A DNA stretch of 64,000 bases from Sarcocystis neurona (taxonomy: Eukaryota > Apicomplexa > Conoidasida > Eucoccidiorida > Sarcocystidae). Numbering within the stretch: the stretch's first letter is position 1; each line of letters starts with the position of its first letter. The notes under the pieces were generated by a model. It was not told where the DNA came from and searched no databases. It saw nothing but the letters and a program-made list of their open reading frames with translations. Both the position numbers and the translations under genes were made by a program. Positions 29,868 to 41,679 of the stretch are shown here, one piece after another. The stretch lies in the NCBI GenBank assembly GCA_000727475.1, contig KL647305.1:1535557-1599556 (forward strand). Direction: 5' to 3'.

Positions 29868-30330
29868 TGCTACTGCGGTTGATGTGCTGCACCGTTGGGT
29901 TGATATGACTCGAATCTCTCCTGCCTTGTGCTATGTTGCTGCGCCAACCACGGGTGACGCTTTATCGGGAGCCACTGCTGCAGCAACTGCTACCGTTGGA
30001 GAGTTGGAGAGATCGCTGCTGCTGCTGCAGCATTCTCTTCTCACTGCTGCCGTGGTGGCCGCCATCAGAAATGCTGCTGCAGCTGTGACTGGAGAACTCA
30101 CCGCTTCTGAAGGTGCTGCCCGTGTTGCTGCTTTAGCTGTTGTTGCTGCTGCAGCAGCGGAAGCTACTCGTCCTACGCCTGATGCAAGGCTGCAGGCACG
30201 GCTGGCGGTGCTGCTGCTGAGTAGAGGCTGTGGAAGAGTGTGCCGCAACCGGCGCTCATCGTCCCATCGGATTTCCGCTAGGGCCACGGCAAAAAATGCA
30301 ACAACCTCCACATTTATGCCAGCTTTCTGA
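29868..30330 (+). CDS. Probable internal exon of the PPR-like gene
   Basis: After an AT/CT-rich stretch (29720-29860, likely intron) an acceptor (ctctgcccag) precedes a frame that reads as helices: VDVLHRWVDMTRISPALCY, an Ala/Thr linker, GELERSLLLLQHSLLTAAVV and an Ala-rich helix ending ARLQARLAVLLLSRG. Composition and spacing match the islands in the preceding block. Stop codons appear at 30328. A donor lies somewhere after about 30220, where the protein-like character fades into Arg/Ser. There is no ATG in a start context. Confidence 0.5.
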
Positions 30331-30631
30331 TTGAAGACGAATAGAGACAAATGACGTATTCTTCTGTGCTCATATCTGGAAGCACACACATGTATTACAC
30401 GTCTGTGTCTGTAGTTTGTACGTGGACGGACCAGTGAAAAGAAAGACACGTGGAGAAGAAACTGCGGCTGTTGTCTCTATGTTGCCATTTATATACCAGT
30501 ATATATACGTATGTATAACTGTATATGTAACTACACATATGAGTACATAAGTGTATGTGCATACCCTGTAAAAGATTACGCTCGATCACTGCTTAATGAG
30601 GTTAAGCTAATCTTTCTGTCTGTTTTGCAAG
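30331..30631. other. Probable intron
   Basis: AT-rich sequence with TA tracts between two helical exons. It ends in a pyrimidine-rich acceptor (ctgtctgttttgcaag at 30631; tttctacag at 30663 is an alternative). No gene is seen in it. Confidence 0.5.
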
Positions 30632-31899
30632 CTGCTCTGCCTCGTCTTTGCCTCTTTCTACAGCAGACTCTCCGACGCTTCCTGCTGCTGTGCTGCTCCG
30701 CTGGCGATGCCCGTAGTGCGTGGGAATACCTACGACGCATTGAAGCTATTCGGACCTCTCCTCTAACCAAGCAGATGTATAGCTGCAGCAGCAACTGCGC
30801 GCTTATTACTGGTACCTCTGCTGGGACCTCGTTTGTCCCTGCTGCGCGTGGTGCTGCGGATGCTGCCGTTTCTGCCCCTGCGGAAACTGCTGCACCCGGT
30901 GGCCCGGCTTCTTCAGCGTGCGCGACGGCTGCTCCTCCGCCATGCTGTGCAGATTCTTCTCCTCTGCCTTCTCTTGCTGAAGAGGCAGCAGGCATTACTG
31001 TGGAAAACGGAGGTGGCTGTGGTGGTTTCCGTCTGCCGCTGCTAACGTCTGCCTTGGCTGTGCGGCTGGCACAGCTCCTTGACGCGTGGGAAGCCAACAG
31101 TTACAAAGAAAAAGTGCAGCAGCCCGCGCTGCAACAGCAGCAACAGCCCGAGCAGCAGCAGCAGGACTTGTCACAGCAGGAGCTGCGAAGGATGCGAGAG
31201 GATTTGCTGCGGTGGACAGAACAGAGCGGTCTCTGGCGGCTGCTGCCGAAGATTCAGTACTGGAAAGCCCCAAGAGCAGCAGCGGCAGCAGCACCAGGAC
31301 CCAAAGCGCAGCCTCAAAGTGAACCAGCCACAACCTCACTATTAGCACCAGAAGCACCGCTGCCACCCACGGCGCTGCCGTTTCCAAATGGAGAAGGTGA
31401 ATCAGCACCATTGGGAGCAGTGCCAACAAGAGCACCGTCACGGGCAGCAGGGGGTGTAGCACATTTGCAGGCAACACCGCGAGTAGCCGAAGCTGCCGCT
31501 AAAGACGGCGCCTTTTCTCCCGTAGAAGCGGTGGATGGGCGAACAAGGCGCGACAGGCCATTGTCAAGAGCCCGCAACACCAATATAACAAATACCAGTA
31601 GCTTTGATGTCTTCCCGAGAAGCAGCAACGGTGAAGACACAGCAAACACCAGCGGGATCTGCTGCACCGTGCATCGCCGTATCAGTAGTGAGAGCAAAGC
31701 CTACAACAGCGAGACAGGTTTTTCGAAATTTGGTCAATTACTTCATGGTGGTGAGGACCAGGAACCTTTGGTAGTGGATCTTCGAGGTGTGCATCCGCAG
31801 CTGGTACCTGCTGCGTTGGACGCACTCGCCGCTGTGGTTCTGCCTCAAGCTTTGGAAGCTGCACTGCAGCACAACAGGGCCGGTGCTGTTTCACAACCA
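30632..31899 (+). CDS. C-terminal region with PPR unit and SMR-like start
   Basis: This open exon begins with a segment close to a PPR unit at 30658-30780: TLRRFLLLCCSAGDARSAWE then YLRRIEAIRTSPLTKQMY, which has the AGD-A-W--L--I spacing typical of PPR helix B. After Ala-rich and Gln-rich linkers comes a helix (LSQQELRRMREDLLRWTEQS, about 31170-31230). At 31764-31850 PLVVDLRGVHPQLVPAALDA resembles the opening strand and helix of an SMR domain (consensus LDLHG followed by an Ala/Leu helix). The exon ends at a strong donor (cca|gtaagt, 31899/31900). PPR-SMR architecture is known mainly in plants. The rest of the SMR domain is not found with confidence, so the SMR call is tentative. Confidence 0.55.
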
Positions 31900-32786
31900 G
31901 TAAGTTCAGTCTTGTAGACGCCGCATATTACAGCAGTGTTTTGCAGTTTCAGTTGACGTATGCACTCCTGTTGATTGAAGAGAACAACGGCATCCGCTGC
32001 TGTAGCGGGTGGCAGCCGGAGGAGCAGCACTAGGGGCAGCTGCTTGGGTTGTAGCAGCGCGGGCAGTAGCAGCAAGAACAGCAGCAGTTGCTGCTGCAAA
32101 CTAGAGCGAGGAGCAGCGGTAAACAGAGCAAAAACAGCAGTGAGGACAGGAGCAGGTGCACGCATAGCAAAAGAGGTTCCCGCCGCTACACCAAGATTGG
32201 CAACGGCAACACTCAACGCGAGGGCAAAAGGAGAAGCAACGGCCGCGGCACTCGCCCAGTTCCAAAGTGTAAATCAGCAGCAGGACTAGTACGTCGAGCA
32301 TCACACAGAACGCGCATCATCACGAAGCAGTTGCAGGATAGATGAACAGCTAGTGGGCGAGAAGGAGCAGGAGAATAGTAAGTGGCCGCTACAAGAGTTC
32401 CTGCACCTCGAAGAAGGCAATCTGGAACTCGGCCTCGGCCTACACTGTGTGTGTGTGTGTGTGTGGATTTGTGTGTGCGAACATGCCAAACGCACAGAAA
32501 GACGCATAGTACCGTCCTGAGGGGTGTCAGCGGCCGCATACGAAGAATGCCTCTACTCTTTACTGCTGACCAGCTGCTTGGCTGCACACACAGTTAGCCT
32601 AGTACACTCTCAGCCGTCACAGCTGCCTGCTTGAGCATCTAGCCTGTGTAGCACTTTCGACGGCCTCCATACGTCTGCTAATAAAAAGGAAAATATGTGT
32701 GAATCTACAGCGTCGGCTAAATTCGTATCCTGTTGTTTACACTCAAAAGAGAAATTGTTTTTTGATGACGCTCCTGCTGTTGTTTA
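31900..32786. other. Intron-like region with (TG)n
   Basis: The stretch begins at a consensus donor and ends at an acceptor-like ttgtttag (32786). It contains short CAG runs at 32000-32290 and a TG microsatellite at 32446-32465. The minus strand of 31845-32216 is open (123 codons) and somewhat helical, but no gene is supported there. Confidence 0.45.
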
Positions 32787-33070
32787 GGGCCCATCTAGGA
32801 GAAGCTGCTGTTACTGATCTTGCTGCAGCAGCTTTTTACGTTCCGTTCTTCGTTTTGGTTAATGCTGTGCTGTTGGTGCTGCAAATAAAGGTGGTGATGA
32901 TGGCTTCGAAGCTGATGCAGTTAAGGGGTGATGGTCAACTACGTTCACACGTGGGTATGCGTACAACGCGACCAAAGGCAGGTCTTCTTTGGAAATTTTC
33001 TCTGTTGAATACCTGCGACACTGCTGATTTGGCTGCAGCCGTACACTTGAGTTCACGTATGTATTCTTAA
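32787..33070 (+). CDS. Candidate 3' exon of the PPR-like gene
   Basis: From an acceptor at 32786 a plus frame is open to 33070: HLGEAAVTDLAAAAFYVPFF then LVNAVLLVLQI, followed by less certain sequence. It reads as a helix or hydrophobic segment, not as the expected second half of an SMR domain. The phase does not match the donor at 31899, so it is joined only tentatively. A possible donor (aag|gtggtg) near 32890 would shorten it. Confidence 0.25.
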
Positions 33071-36000
33071 CGCATTTCTTTTTTGGGTCCTGCTGATGCC
33101 CCTCCTGCGCCTCCCTCAGAGTTTCTTCCACATCACCTAATGAAAACGATAAGGTTGCCGGTGCTGCTGCTTCAGGGACGCGCTGAGGTTGTTTTCACAG
33201 TGGGACCGCTACCGTCGCGGCTGCTTTCCCATCGACTAAGTGCCCTTCGCAGAGCTCTCGAAGTTCTTACTTTCTTTTCAAGCTTCTCCTCATCTCCTGC
33301 TGCAGCAGCACTGCTCAGTAAGTGCAAAGGCCCATTCCCTGTACACAGCTGTCCCAGCAGCTTCGTACCTCAACGCTACACGCGCCACCGGCTTCGACGG
33401 AAGGTATTCCATCGTGGTGGAGCACTGTCACAAAAGCGCGTGAATTACAGATAAGAAAGGAGAAAGTTTTTCCAGCTGTTCATTTGGTGCTCCTGCGGCC
33501 ACGCTGGCCGGAAGAGCCCCTTAGTGTGCCCACAGGCGCAGGACTGTAAGCATATATCATTAGATACACCTTTCTCTTCATTGTACTCGTTAGCAAACAC
33601 GGTATCGCTACACGGAAGAGCGGGACAATTTTGAGCCACGGTAGTGTGTGCCGCAGCACCTGCGTCCTGTTGACGAATGACACGACTAGCTATGTTTCAA
33701 TGCGGCGTTGCAAAATTCCACACAAGTCCCACTGTAAAAAGCTTCTTAAATGCTCTCGACTAGTTTCATCCCGGCGCGGGAATGAGAACGAAACAGGTCG
33801 TCATCGTGAGTAACAGAGCACAACCTGGGCTCTGGATGCGGCGCCTACTTTTTGATCAAAAATCGTAACTACCCATGTCAAGTATAGGAATGTTGGAGCC
33901 CCGTCGTCTGGAATATGTCGAATTTTTGATACCGCGGGAACGGATTCAGGAGTCAGCGCGTAGTGTCTGGAAGTACCACGCAGTAGACCTTTTTCGTCAA
34001 TATAATGCTACAGCTGCTGCAACGCCTCACTCTCTGGGTGTCGCTTTTGTTGGAACGCGCGTCCAGGTAGCCTTGGCGCGCGACTCTTGCTGGCCCGGAC
34101 GTCCCCCTCTGTCTCTCCTCTACGGGTGGGGCATTAGCATATTCAGGCACAACCGTATACTACTGATGTCAACTGAGTCCATCACAAAATTGATGGTGTA
34201 CACAACGTAGTGATGCTCCTGGACGAGATTCACCGATACGACTGCTGCTTTTGAACAAGTAGTGACTGCGTAAGCTAATGCGTATCAGCGTGTCGACCGC
34301 ACCACACTGCTGCTTGAGGTGAGAAGTCGATAGTGCGAGACTGCTGTTGAATAAACTTATACTGGAACTTTCGACATGGGACCGTTAGCAGAAGAGATTG
34401 CATTGCCCTAACCTAACAGTTTTAAGCATGAGACAGAAATATACATCACCGCAGGCTTTATTTTTTTTATGACGTGTCCTGCTCTCCTCATCCCCCAGTC
34501 CGAATGTCTTATTTAGCTATGAACCATTCCAAGTAGTCACTTCTTTCACACGTCCAAATAAGCTCAACTGCGACGCCTCTTTGAGAAGCCAGGAAGGGAA
34601 CAGCTGCTGCACCTACTGCCGCTGCTTGTCCTAATCCTAGTCTCTGCTCTCCCGCTTTATATGTTTTTCAAAGGGCAGCGCAATATATTTTCCCCCTGTC
34701 TCATGCCTACTTCCTGAAATATGCCCCGAAGAAGGCTTCCCTTCTTTAAGCGACACGTCTTTATCTCGTCACCTATGTATATACACAATGACGGCCGATG
34801 ACTGTGGAGAGCAGCGGTAGCTGATGCAGAAGTCATTCATCGTCGTGGCTTCTCGTAAGTGCTCGGCGATTATACTTGCTGCCCAGCTGTCCTGCCCTCT
34901 GCCGGCTACCGTGTACTTCAAAGTGGTTTGCAAAGCCATCTATCGTGCGCACTTACGCGTATATACATGGACGTATGCATATTTTACATATGTGAGGTGT
35001 GTGTGTGTGTGTGTGGGTGTGTGTGTGTCGGTAATGCGCACATACCCCCCGACACGGCATACCCGTCTACGTATATATTCTTACAAGGGTATGTGGCAAA
35101 AGCATGGTCACGCAAAGTTCTCCAGTAGCGAAGGAACACAAGCGGGCCTGCATATATGCATTTCTGTTGTACGCATACGTAGATGCAAAGGCATGTGTTT
35201 ACACAAATCTATGTGTACATATATATATGTGTAAGTTTAGCAGTGTACAAGTGATGGTATTTTACATATGTATTATACTGTACTGTATATAACTGCGTGT
35301 GCTTTCTGCAGGTCGATACGACGTGCGCGTGCGGCACCATCCGCAACTGAAGGATTCACTCCTGTTGGAGGCCTCCTTGCGATCGACGACAGCCAAGCCG
35401 CAAAATCTGCTAGTATATGAAAACTAGAGTTTTGATCGTAGCTGGCAGTAATAGGCGTGGCTGACGTGAATGTTTGTGGAATAAAAATACCAGAAAGAGT
35501 AGCAGTGCTATACAGAAAGTCGCGATGACAGTAACTCCTCATGGCACATATGCAGGAATAATCACAGGAGTTTAACAGCTTTGGATACACCGTAACAACG
35601 GAGCAAAGAACCGACTTGCAAAGAGCAGCAGAGGAAAACTCCAGTAAAACCTCTTTGTCTGCGTTGGAAGCACGAGTAGTGCTCGAGTGGTACAGAGGAG
35701 ACACCGAAACAATGAAGCTGATAGTTTATCAGGTAGCATTCCGTCCATAAACTATTTAGAGACGAGTAACACTAACACTGACACCAGTATTCCTAGATTC
35801 TAAAAAAGGACCAAGAGCGGCAGGCTACAGGCAGAGGAAGTGGAGAAAGTATATGGAACGAAGACGGCGACACGATGACAACAAATTCTTGCCGTGTTAT
35901 ATTCCTGGCGTGTTACAACCATGTCTTGCCGACTATCGGAGCGGCAGCAGCCCACCACTCGAAAGCATGTCTTGTCAGTTGACGGACTCTATACAGAAAG

Positions 36001-36660
36001 TTGAGAAGTTACTAGAACCTTATGCGGTATTAAAAGTCAAGGACCAAGTAACAAAGAGGGCAACGCGGCTGGCGATGAAGCATCAAGTTTTAGGGGCAAT
36101 AAGTGAGTACGAAGAAGTGTCCAGGTAGCACAACTATTTAGCATTGTTTAACGTGAAGCCGACTGGCAGGAATATATCCGGCTACACTTACTGAATAAAC
36201 ACCTTGTTCCCAGTCCGTGAGCAGAGTAACGACCACGCCTGGAATTCCTGGCAGAACGTGTCACGAACCTGACTAACCCGAAAACCGCCTGCGCCGGTTA
36301 ACACGCGAACAGCGTGCGGACAATTTTCTCGTAGAATTATTGCTTTACTTCGCCCTCTTTAACCGTGGCCGAAAGCTCCCCGGCATCGACCACAGATCTT
36401 CAGACTTTCCGCAGGTAATTTCGTCGCCGGAGTAGTAGTTTCCGTATTCAAGTGTAGTCCCCCCGGGACGGAACAAGTGTTTCGCTATGCGTCACAGGAC
36501 TGTTACTAGGGTAACTAATGGATACAAAGCAGTACGTAAACAACAAAGTTATACTTCAAAGTTACACTTGGTTTCTCGGCGCCCACCTTCAAGACTGACA
36601 GAGGAGAGCAATACGGACAACGTAAGCACTTTCCCACTTGCACCTGTCACGTCGTTATCT
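33071..36660. other. Low-repeat island with small unassigned ORFs
   Basis: CAG triplets almost vanish and composition becomes balanced. Notable pieces are a plus ORF from ATG 33140 (MKTIRLPVLLLQGRAEVVFT, signal-peptide-like start), 33343-33443 (YLNATRATGFDGRYSIVVEH), 33875-34210 (111 codons), an exon-like piece after a good acceptor at 35312 (RYDVRVRHHPQLKDSLLLEA) and 35853-36128 (91 codons). The minus strand is open for 143 codons at 35273-35704. None carries a motif I can name, and none assembles into one gene. Decayed genes or fast-evolving exons are both possible. Confidence 0.4.
35855..35990 (+). other. Possible SAG-like exon fragment
   Basis: One plus frame reads ESIWNEDGDTMTTNSCRVIF then LACYNHVLPTIGAAAAHHSK and a Cys. 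The F-x-A-x-Y-N core with flanking cysteines resembles the late-exon FVALYNP motif of Eimeria SAG-type surface antigens. No signal peptide, N-terminal half or GPI signal is visible nearby, and the frame stops soon after. It is at best a relic or a chance match. Confidence 0.15.
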
Positions 36661-36666
36661 TTCTAG

Positions 36667-37099
36667 TACAGACGCATACGAGGCACAAGTGGAGGCAAAA
36701 TGCACGCAGGAAAAGAATGAAACGCACGGTTGCCTCGATACAAATTATAATGTTTCTGGTGCAAGATGGTATTACGGAGACAATGAGAAGGGAGAATCAA
36801 GTTCCATCGGAAAAAGGGAAACGAAAGAGCGTAGTTGCTGCGAGGTGCAAAAAGAAAGAGAGGACGGTGGGCAACACGTGAAAGGGCATGCTTTTTTACT
36901 CAGGCACACAGGGAGGGAACGAATTTGTCGTGAGTATCTGCGAAGAAGACGTAGACGTGTGCACAAGAAGTCACGTGTTTCAATTGATAGAATATGGGAA
37001 ATGAGAGCTTCTGAATGCCTACAACACTCTCATACACAAAGCGTACGTCTTCGTGTGGGAACACACGTATGTGTACGTATAGGTATATATATTTTTTGA
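36667..37099 (+). CDS. Unassigned hydrophilic ORF
   Basis: A good acceptor (cgttatctttctag, ending 36666) precedes a frame open to 37099. It gives hydrophilic, non-repetitive sequence rich in Lys, Arg and Glu, with NYNVSGARWYYGDNEKGESS near the start and an Arg cluster (EYLRRRRRRVHKK) later. There is no early ATG. The last 30 codons run into AT-rich repeat and are probably not coding. Nothing identifies the product. Confidence 0.25.
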
Positions 37100-39040
37100 T
37101 CCGTAGTCGGGCTGCATGACTCCGTGAAATTTCGTCGTATCTCAGCCCCTTCTTGTTTATGCACACTGAGGCCGCGTAACTGCCTGTGCATATTTGTGTG
37201 GGTATATGTATGTATATGTGTGTATAAATTTATAATATATATATATATCCGACTGGCTTCCAGTAGCTTCTGCACCAGCAGTCGCGACACTCCTTCCGAG
37301 TGAATGAATACCAACAACTAAAGAAAGCCTTCATCTCTGTCGTAACGTGGCAGGTGACGTCGTTACCTGCCTGTTCGGACCCTGCCGGCACGTTTCTACT
37401 TCTTTCGCACTTGTCGTATTCTAAAGTTTTCTTCATATAAGAAATGAAGGCACGCAGCAAGAGGATCATTACACGTGAACATTACTGACGATGTCACAAC
37501 AAACTACGAAGGGGGTGGCTCATATGACGGAGGACATGGACAGAGGTGAGTACACTTTTGCACATTCACACAATATTTCGGCGCAATATTGTAATGTGTG
37601 AATACGCCTACCTGAGAGGGTCATACTTCAAAGGTAGTAGTATTTATTTTTTCTTTCGTGTGTGCATGGGAATGTGCATGTGTAGGTGCACGCGTATACA
37701 GTAGACACGTATGTACTGATAAACCTAGTAATAAATCTACACAGGGGAGAAAACTGAGGTCCTATGTCGCTGTTCGCTTGTCTTTCCGCCGTTGGTTCAC
37801 CTGCACGATCCACTGCGCATGTGTACACGTGTACACAGGTTGCTACTGTGAAGAACAGGTGGAGCGGCAGAGAGAGGAGACCCAGTGCGCCTACCTGCAC
37901 GTAGATATACATATATATATATGTATATATATATATATCTATATATGTATAGATAGATAGATATATATGAGTACCAGTGTCTAAGCAAGTCCTTGCAACA
38001 AATACAGACGAAAATATCTGGAATTCCCCGCACTCCGAATATATACATATATATATATATATGTAAGAATGCCTAAAAATCCCTACATTCTTCTCAAATG
38101 TCCTTCAGATCCTGAGGACAAATTATACAGTTTTACGCATACATACTTGTATGTCATTATATACGAACACATACTTGTGAAGGGTGCGCATGTACGTTCA
38201 CGAAACCACCATATGCATACACATAGTCGCTCTTACGTAGATTAACATACGTATCTATTTACTTATTTGGATTTATTATTAGGTTCACGAAACTACGATA
38301 CGTATACGCATAGTCGCTCTTACGTAGATGAACATACGTATCTATTTACTTATTTGTATTTATCTGGTGTCTCTCCGTATAGAAGACCGCACTTGGGCCT
38401 ATGTCTGCATTTTCCTGATGTAAAACTTGTCCTCACAATACCTAGTGTCCTCACATGGCGCACTGTGGACACATACATGCGTATGTACTTATACATACAC
38501 ATATGTATATACATATACATATATATATATATATATCGTGAGTGCGGTGTGCTGGTAGAATTAGTAGTCCCAATGCGTAACTCGAGACGGTTTTGCACGT
38601 AGCACACAGATACGCATACAAATACTACAAAAACGCTGCAACCGAGGATGTCTTCCCATTCAGGCTAAGTCCCCATACAGCCAAGGATGTCTTCGTATTC
38701 ATTCTCTTCCCGTTTGAAGGTGGAAGGATGTAGTACTGAACGCGCGCGCTGCTTACACTGCGTGACAGGCGCAACAAACTGCAGCTCCAGGGTGGGGGGG
38801 TGTTGCTGCGCGTAATGCGACTGAAATACGAATGGTACTCGTAAATACTCGATATTTGCCAATATGTTACTCTCACTCATACTTTAGCATACGTAAATGA
38901 GAGAATCTTTCTGATGTGGTCAACGGAAGGTCCAGCAAACAGATAATAGACACCGCGAATGGACAAACTACGCACGTGTCCGTTTGGTAGCGAGCGCGTC
39001 GCGCCCGCTGAACATGCGTTCAGCCAAAGCAACGTGGCAT
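37100..39040. other. Gene-poor AT-rich segment
   Basis: TA tracts at 37230-37247, 37910-37945, 38044-38062 and 38500-38537, short ORFs with Ile/Tyr-rich translations and a duplicated block (listed separately). No gene is supported. Confidence 0.5.
38196..38363 (+). repeat. 87-bp tandem duplication
   Basis: A block starting gttcacgaaaccaccatatg at 38196 recurs at 38283 as gttcacgaaactacgatacg. Both copies contain tagtcgctcttacgtagat and acatacgtatctatttactt. Two copies, about 90 percent alike by eye. Confidence 0.9.
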
Positions 39041-39047
39041 TGTATCG

Positions 39048-39604
39048 ATGGTGAGGATTTGTGGCTTGATTTTCATCGTTGGTGTTTCCCAGGTTGACAC
39101 TTGTGATGTGTTCGTTTTCCCTGGCTGTAGAAACTGCCTTCTGGATGTGGTCTCTACCCCTGACCCCCTTACACTTTCATTACTCGCGCTAAGAGACCAA
39201 CTGCTAGGTCTGCAGGCCCGTCGTGCTCGTTGGAGTGCCTGCTAGTTCAGTCAAACGAATGTGTTACTTTTCTGGTCAAAAACTGTGTCTGCGGCATATT
39301 TTATTTTCGGCATCGAGGCGGTCTTTTGTACACACTAGGTGTGACGTGTACAGAAAATTGGCCCTCCTTGGTACCTCACGGCGGTATTCGCGGCCGTGAG
39401 TTCCACTGTGTAGCTGTCACTTTTGAGCCGGAGATGCCAACTTTCTCGATGCAGTTCCAGCGTTTTCGTACCAACTTTCGGTTCTCACGTCGGAACGTTG
39501 AGTTTTTTACAGGGGGAGGAGTAGTGATTCCTTATTTCCTGCTTGCTAGCCGAGCTTCTGACTCTGCTCCGTCGCTGTGCAAGCAATGGCGACAGTCGCT
39601 TTGA
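39048..39604 (+). CDS. Candidate exons, unknown product
   Basis: Two adjoining plus frames look protein-like. At about 39090-39241, FVFPGCRNCLLDVVSTPDPL then TLSLLALRDQLLGLQARRAR reads as a loop plus an amphipathic helix. At about 39280-39604, a second frame reads RGGLLYTLGVTCTENWPSLV, then a mixed segment with FEPEMPTFSMQFQRFRTNF. Codon use is balanced and no HAARs occur. An intron or frameshift would be needed to join them. An ATG occurs at 39048. No family is recognised. Confidence 0.25.
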
Positions 39605-39797
39605 CCCGCTCGAACTCGAGTGTCTCACTTTTTCTTTTTCTCTTTGATTTTTCATGTTGCTACTAAATGCCGCACCTCAAAAGAATCCCTCCATGCGAAA
39701 GTCGTGTCTGACCCCCCTACCGGCTTTTCTTCGACGTGAGTGAAGTCGCGCTCCCGAGTTAGTTGTACTCGACTTTCCGTCCTGAATGCAAACCCGT

Positions 39798-39935
39798 AAT
39801 GCCGCCACGTGCTAGTTGGAAGGCAAGGAGAAACACTTGGATGACCTCGCTAGTGGCTGAACCGCCTTCTCTCGGTGGGGGCGTCTCTGTCTTTGCAGTT
39901 TTCTACGAGAGACCATCGTTTTCCTCGCTAGAAAA
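39798..39935 (+). other. Possible SAG-like exon fragment
   Basis: The plus frame reads SWKARRNTWMTSLVAEPPSL then GGGVSVFAVFYERPSFSS. The order Trp, PP, then VSVFAVFYE-P parallels the C-terminal exon of Eimeria SAG surface antigens (Trp, PP, aVsFVaLYNP). Expected cysteines are missing and the upstream parts are not seen, so a decayed copy or coincidence is likely. Confidence 0.15.
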
Positions 39936-39959
39936 AAAACCCACGCATTTCTTCTCCAC

Positions 39960-41400
39960 ACAGTACGTAAGATACTTACTTATCACGCATATTTGTATAC
40001 ATGTGTACGCGTATGCACACTCCAGGGCACAGATACGCAGTGTCTGTGAGTTCCGTACGTGAAGATTCGTATACGGGAGTCCACACGTTCATACGGACAC
40101 CTATATCTCAACACGTTCTGCAGATATTTCTGTAACTATGTACTCCCCCATACTCCACATATACACATATATACACGTATAGAGACCTGCGTGTGGAGTA
40201 AGCAATTTTAGGTGTCCATCTGTATGACCGCATGTATATCTGTCTACATACGTACCACACTAGGCAGGTGAGAGTTCAACACGTTTCCACGCTTCGAAAA
40301 AGGCCGCATCTCTCGCGCAGAGCTTCCCCTGGCGCTGCTGTCGCACCAGTTCCTTTGCCTTCCCCCGTCGCCTTTCCCTGCGTCTCCTGCCAGCTGCTTG
40401 GCCAGCAGCGGCCGCCTCTCCACATGCTACCCTTCCACCCAAGAAAGACAGGACCTACGTATATCCTACGTATACCTACCAGCACCCTACCTTGCCTCTC
40501 CGACTTCGTGGAGAGCGAGAAACAGACGGGCACACACACGTGGAAATGTGCGCATTGCTTCGCGTGTAAACAAGCACGTATACCTCGAGATATATATCTA
40601 TATGCATATACCCAGGAACGTGTCTTTGCCAGGACAGCTGTATATGGACAGACGCATATGCATGCATACGTAGTATTTATGGGTGGACGTGTGCAAACGG
40701 TTGTGCGGGAGTTTCTGTATGGCAGAGAAACGTGCTGATGGCCCTGGATGAGGTGTGGCACGCTTGAGCAGCTCTTTTTTGCTGTTGCTGCTGCTGCAGC
40801 ATTTGCATGACGACGGCTCTTCTTTGACCAACTTCACGAGAAGACTCAGTAGTAGTTGTGAAGACTTTACGCATATGCTTGTGTATATACACCATATATA
40901 TCACACGCGCGTGTACAGTTATATATACGTGTGCGTGTGGCTGTCGAATACCTGTGACTACACGTGTATCGGACAATACAGATACGTACCTAGTGGGCAA
41001 CGGTGTGTACGTGTACATATATATTTTCGATAGTGAGGCGCATGTATCTACAATTTCTACACACACACACGCACAGGTACATCCACGCGTATTATATATA
41101 TATGCGTGTATACCACAAATATGCGTGCATACATATGTATATATATACATATAAGTAGAGAGCGAGAGTCCTGAGACTGTCACGCGTGGTGCTCGCTGTT
41201 AAGTAGGGAAGGCACGGAGATGCAGCAGAATCGCGTGTTGCAGCAGTGGAGCATCAGCAACAGGATCAGCAGCAGCCGGCAGTTGGTCTTCGCGCAGCAC
41301 CAGCCCTAGAACTCGCAGCAGCAGCAACAGGAACGGCAGTGCAGCAACAGCAGCAGCGACAGAGAGCAGCGCGACAGCAACGACTGCGGTAGCGTGAGCA
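39960..41400. other. AT-rich intergenic region upstream of the transporter
   Basis: TA/TG-rich sequence with small ORFs only. A slightly GC-richer patch at 40260-40540 is open on both strands but has no motif. CAG triplets begin again at about 41220. The promoter of the transporter gene probably lies in the last part, but I see no specific element. Confidence 0.5.
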
Positions 41401-41679
41401 ACCCTGGCGACAGCGACAACAGCAGCACGCGCCACCCGCAGCAGCGGCAGTAATGGCACCGCCCTTGTCGTCTGTGGCAGAACAACCACGCCATCACCAG
41501 TAGCAGCAACACCGACAGAAGCGATTGCAGTAGCAGCAGCAGCACTAGCAGAGGCAACCGCAGCAGTGGCCGCAGCAGCCGAAGCAGTTGTAGCAGCGCC
41601 AGAGGCAATTGCAGGAGCAGCAGCAGCGCCAAGTGTAGCAGCAGCGGCAGCGCCACACGTAGTCCGACAACCAGCGTCC

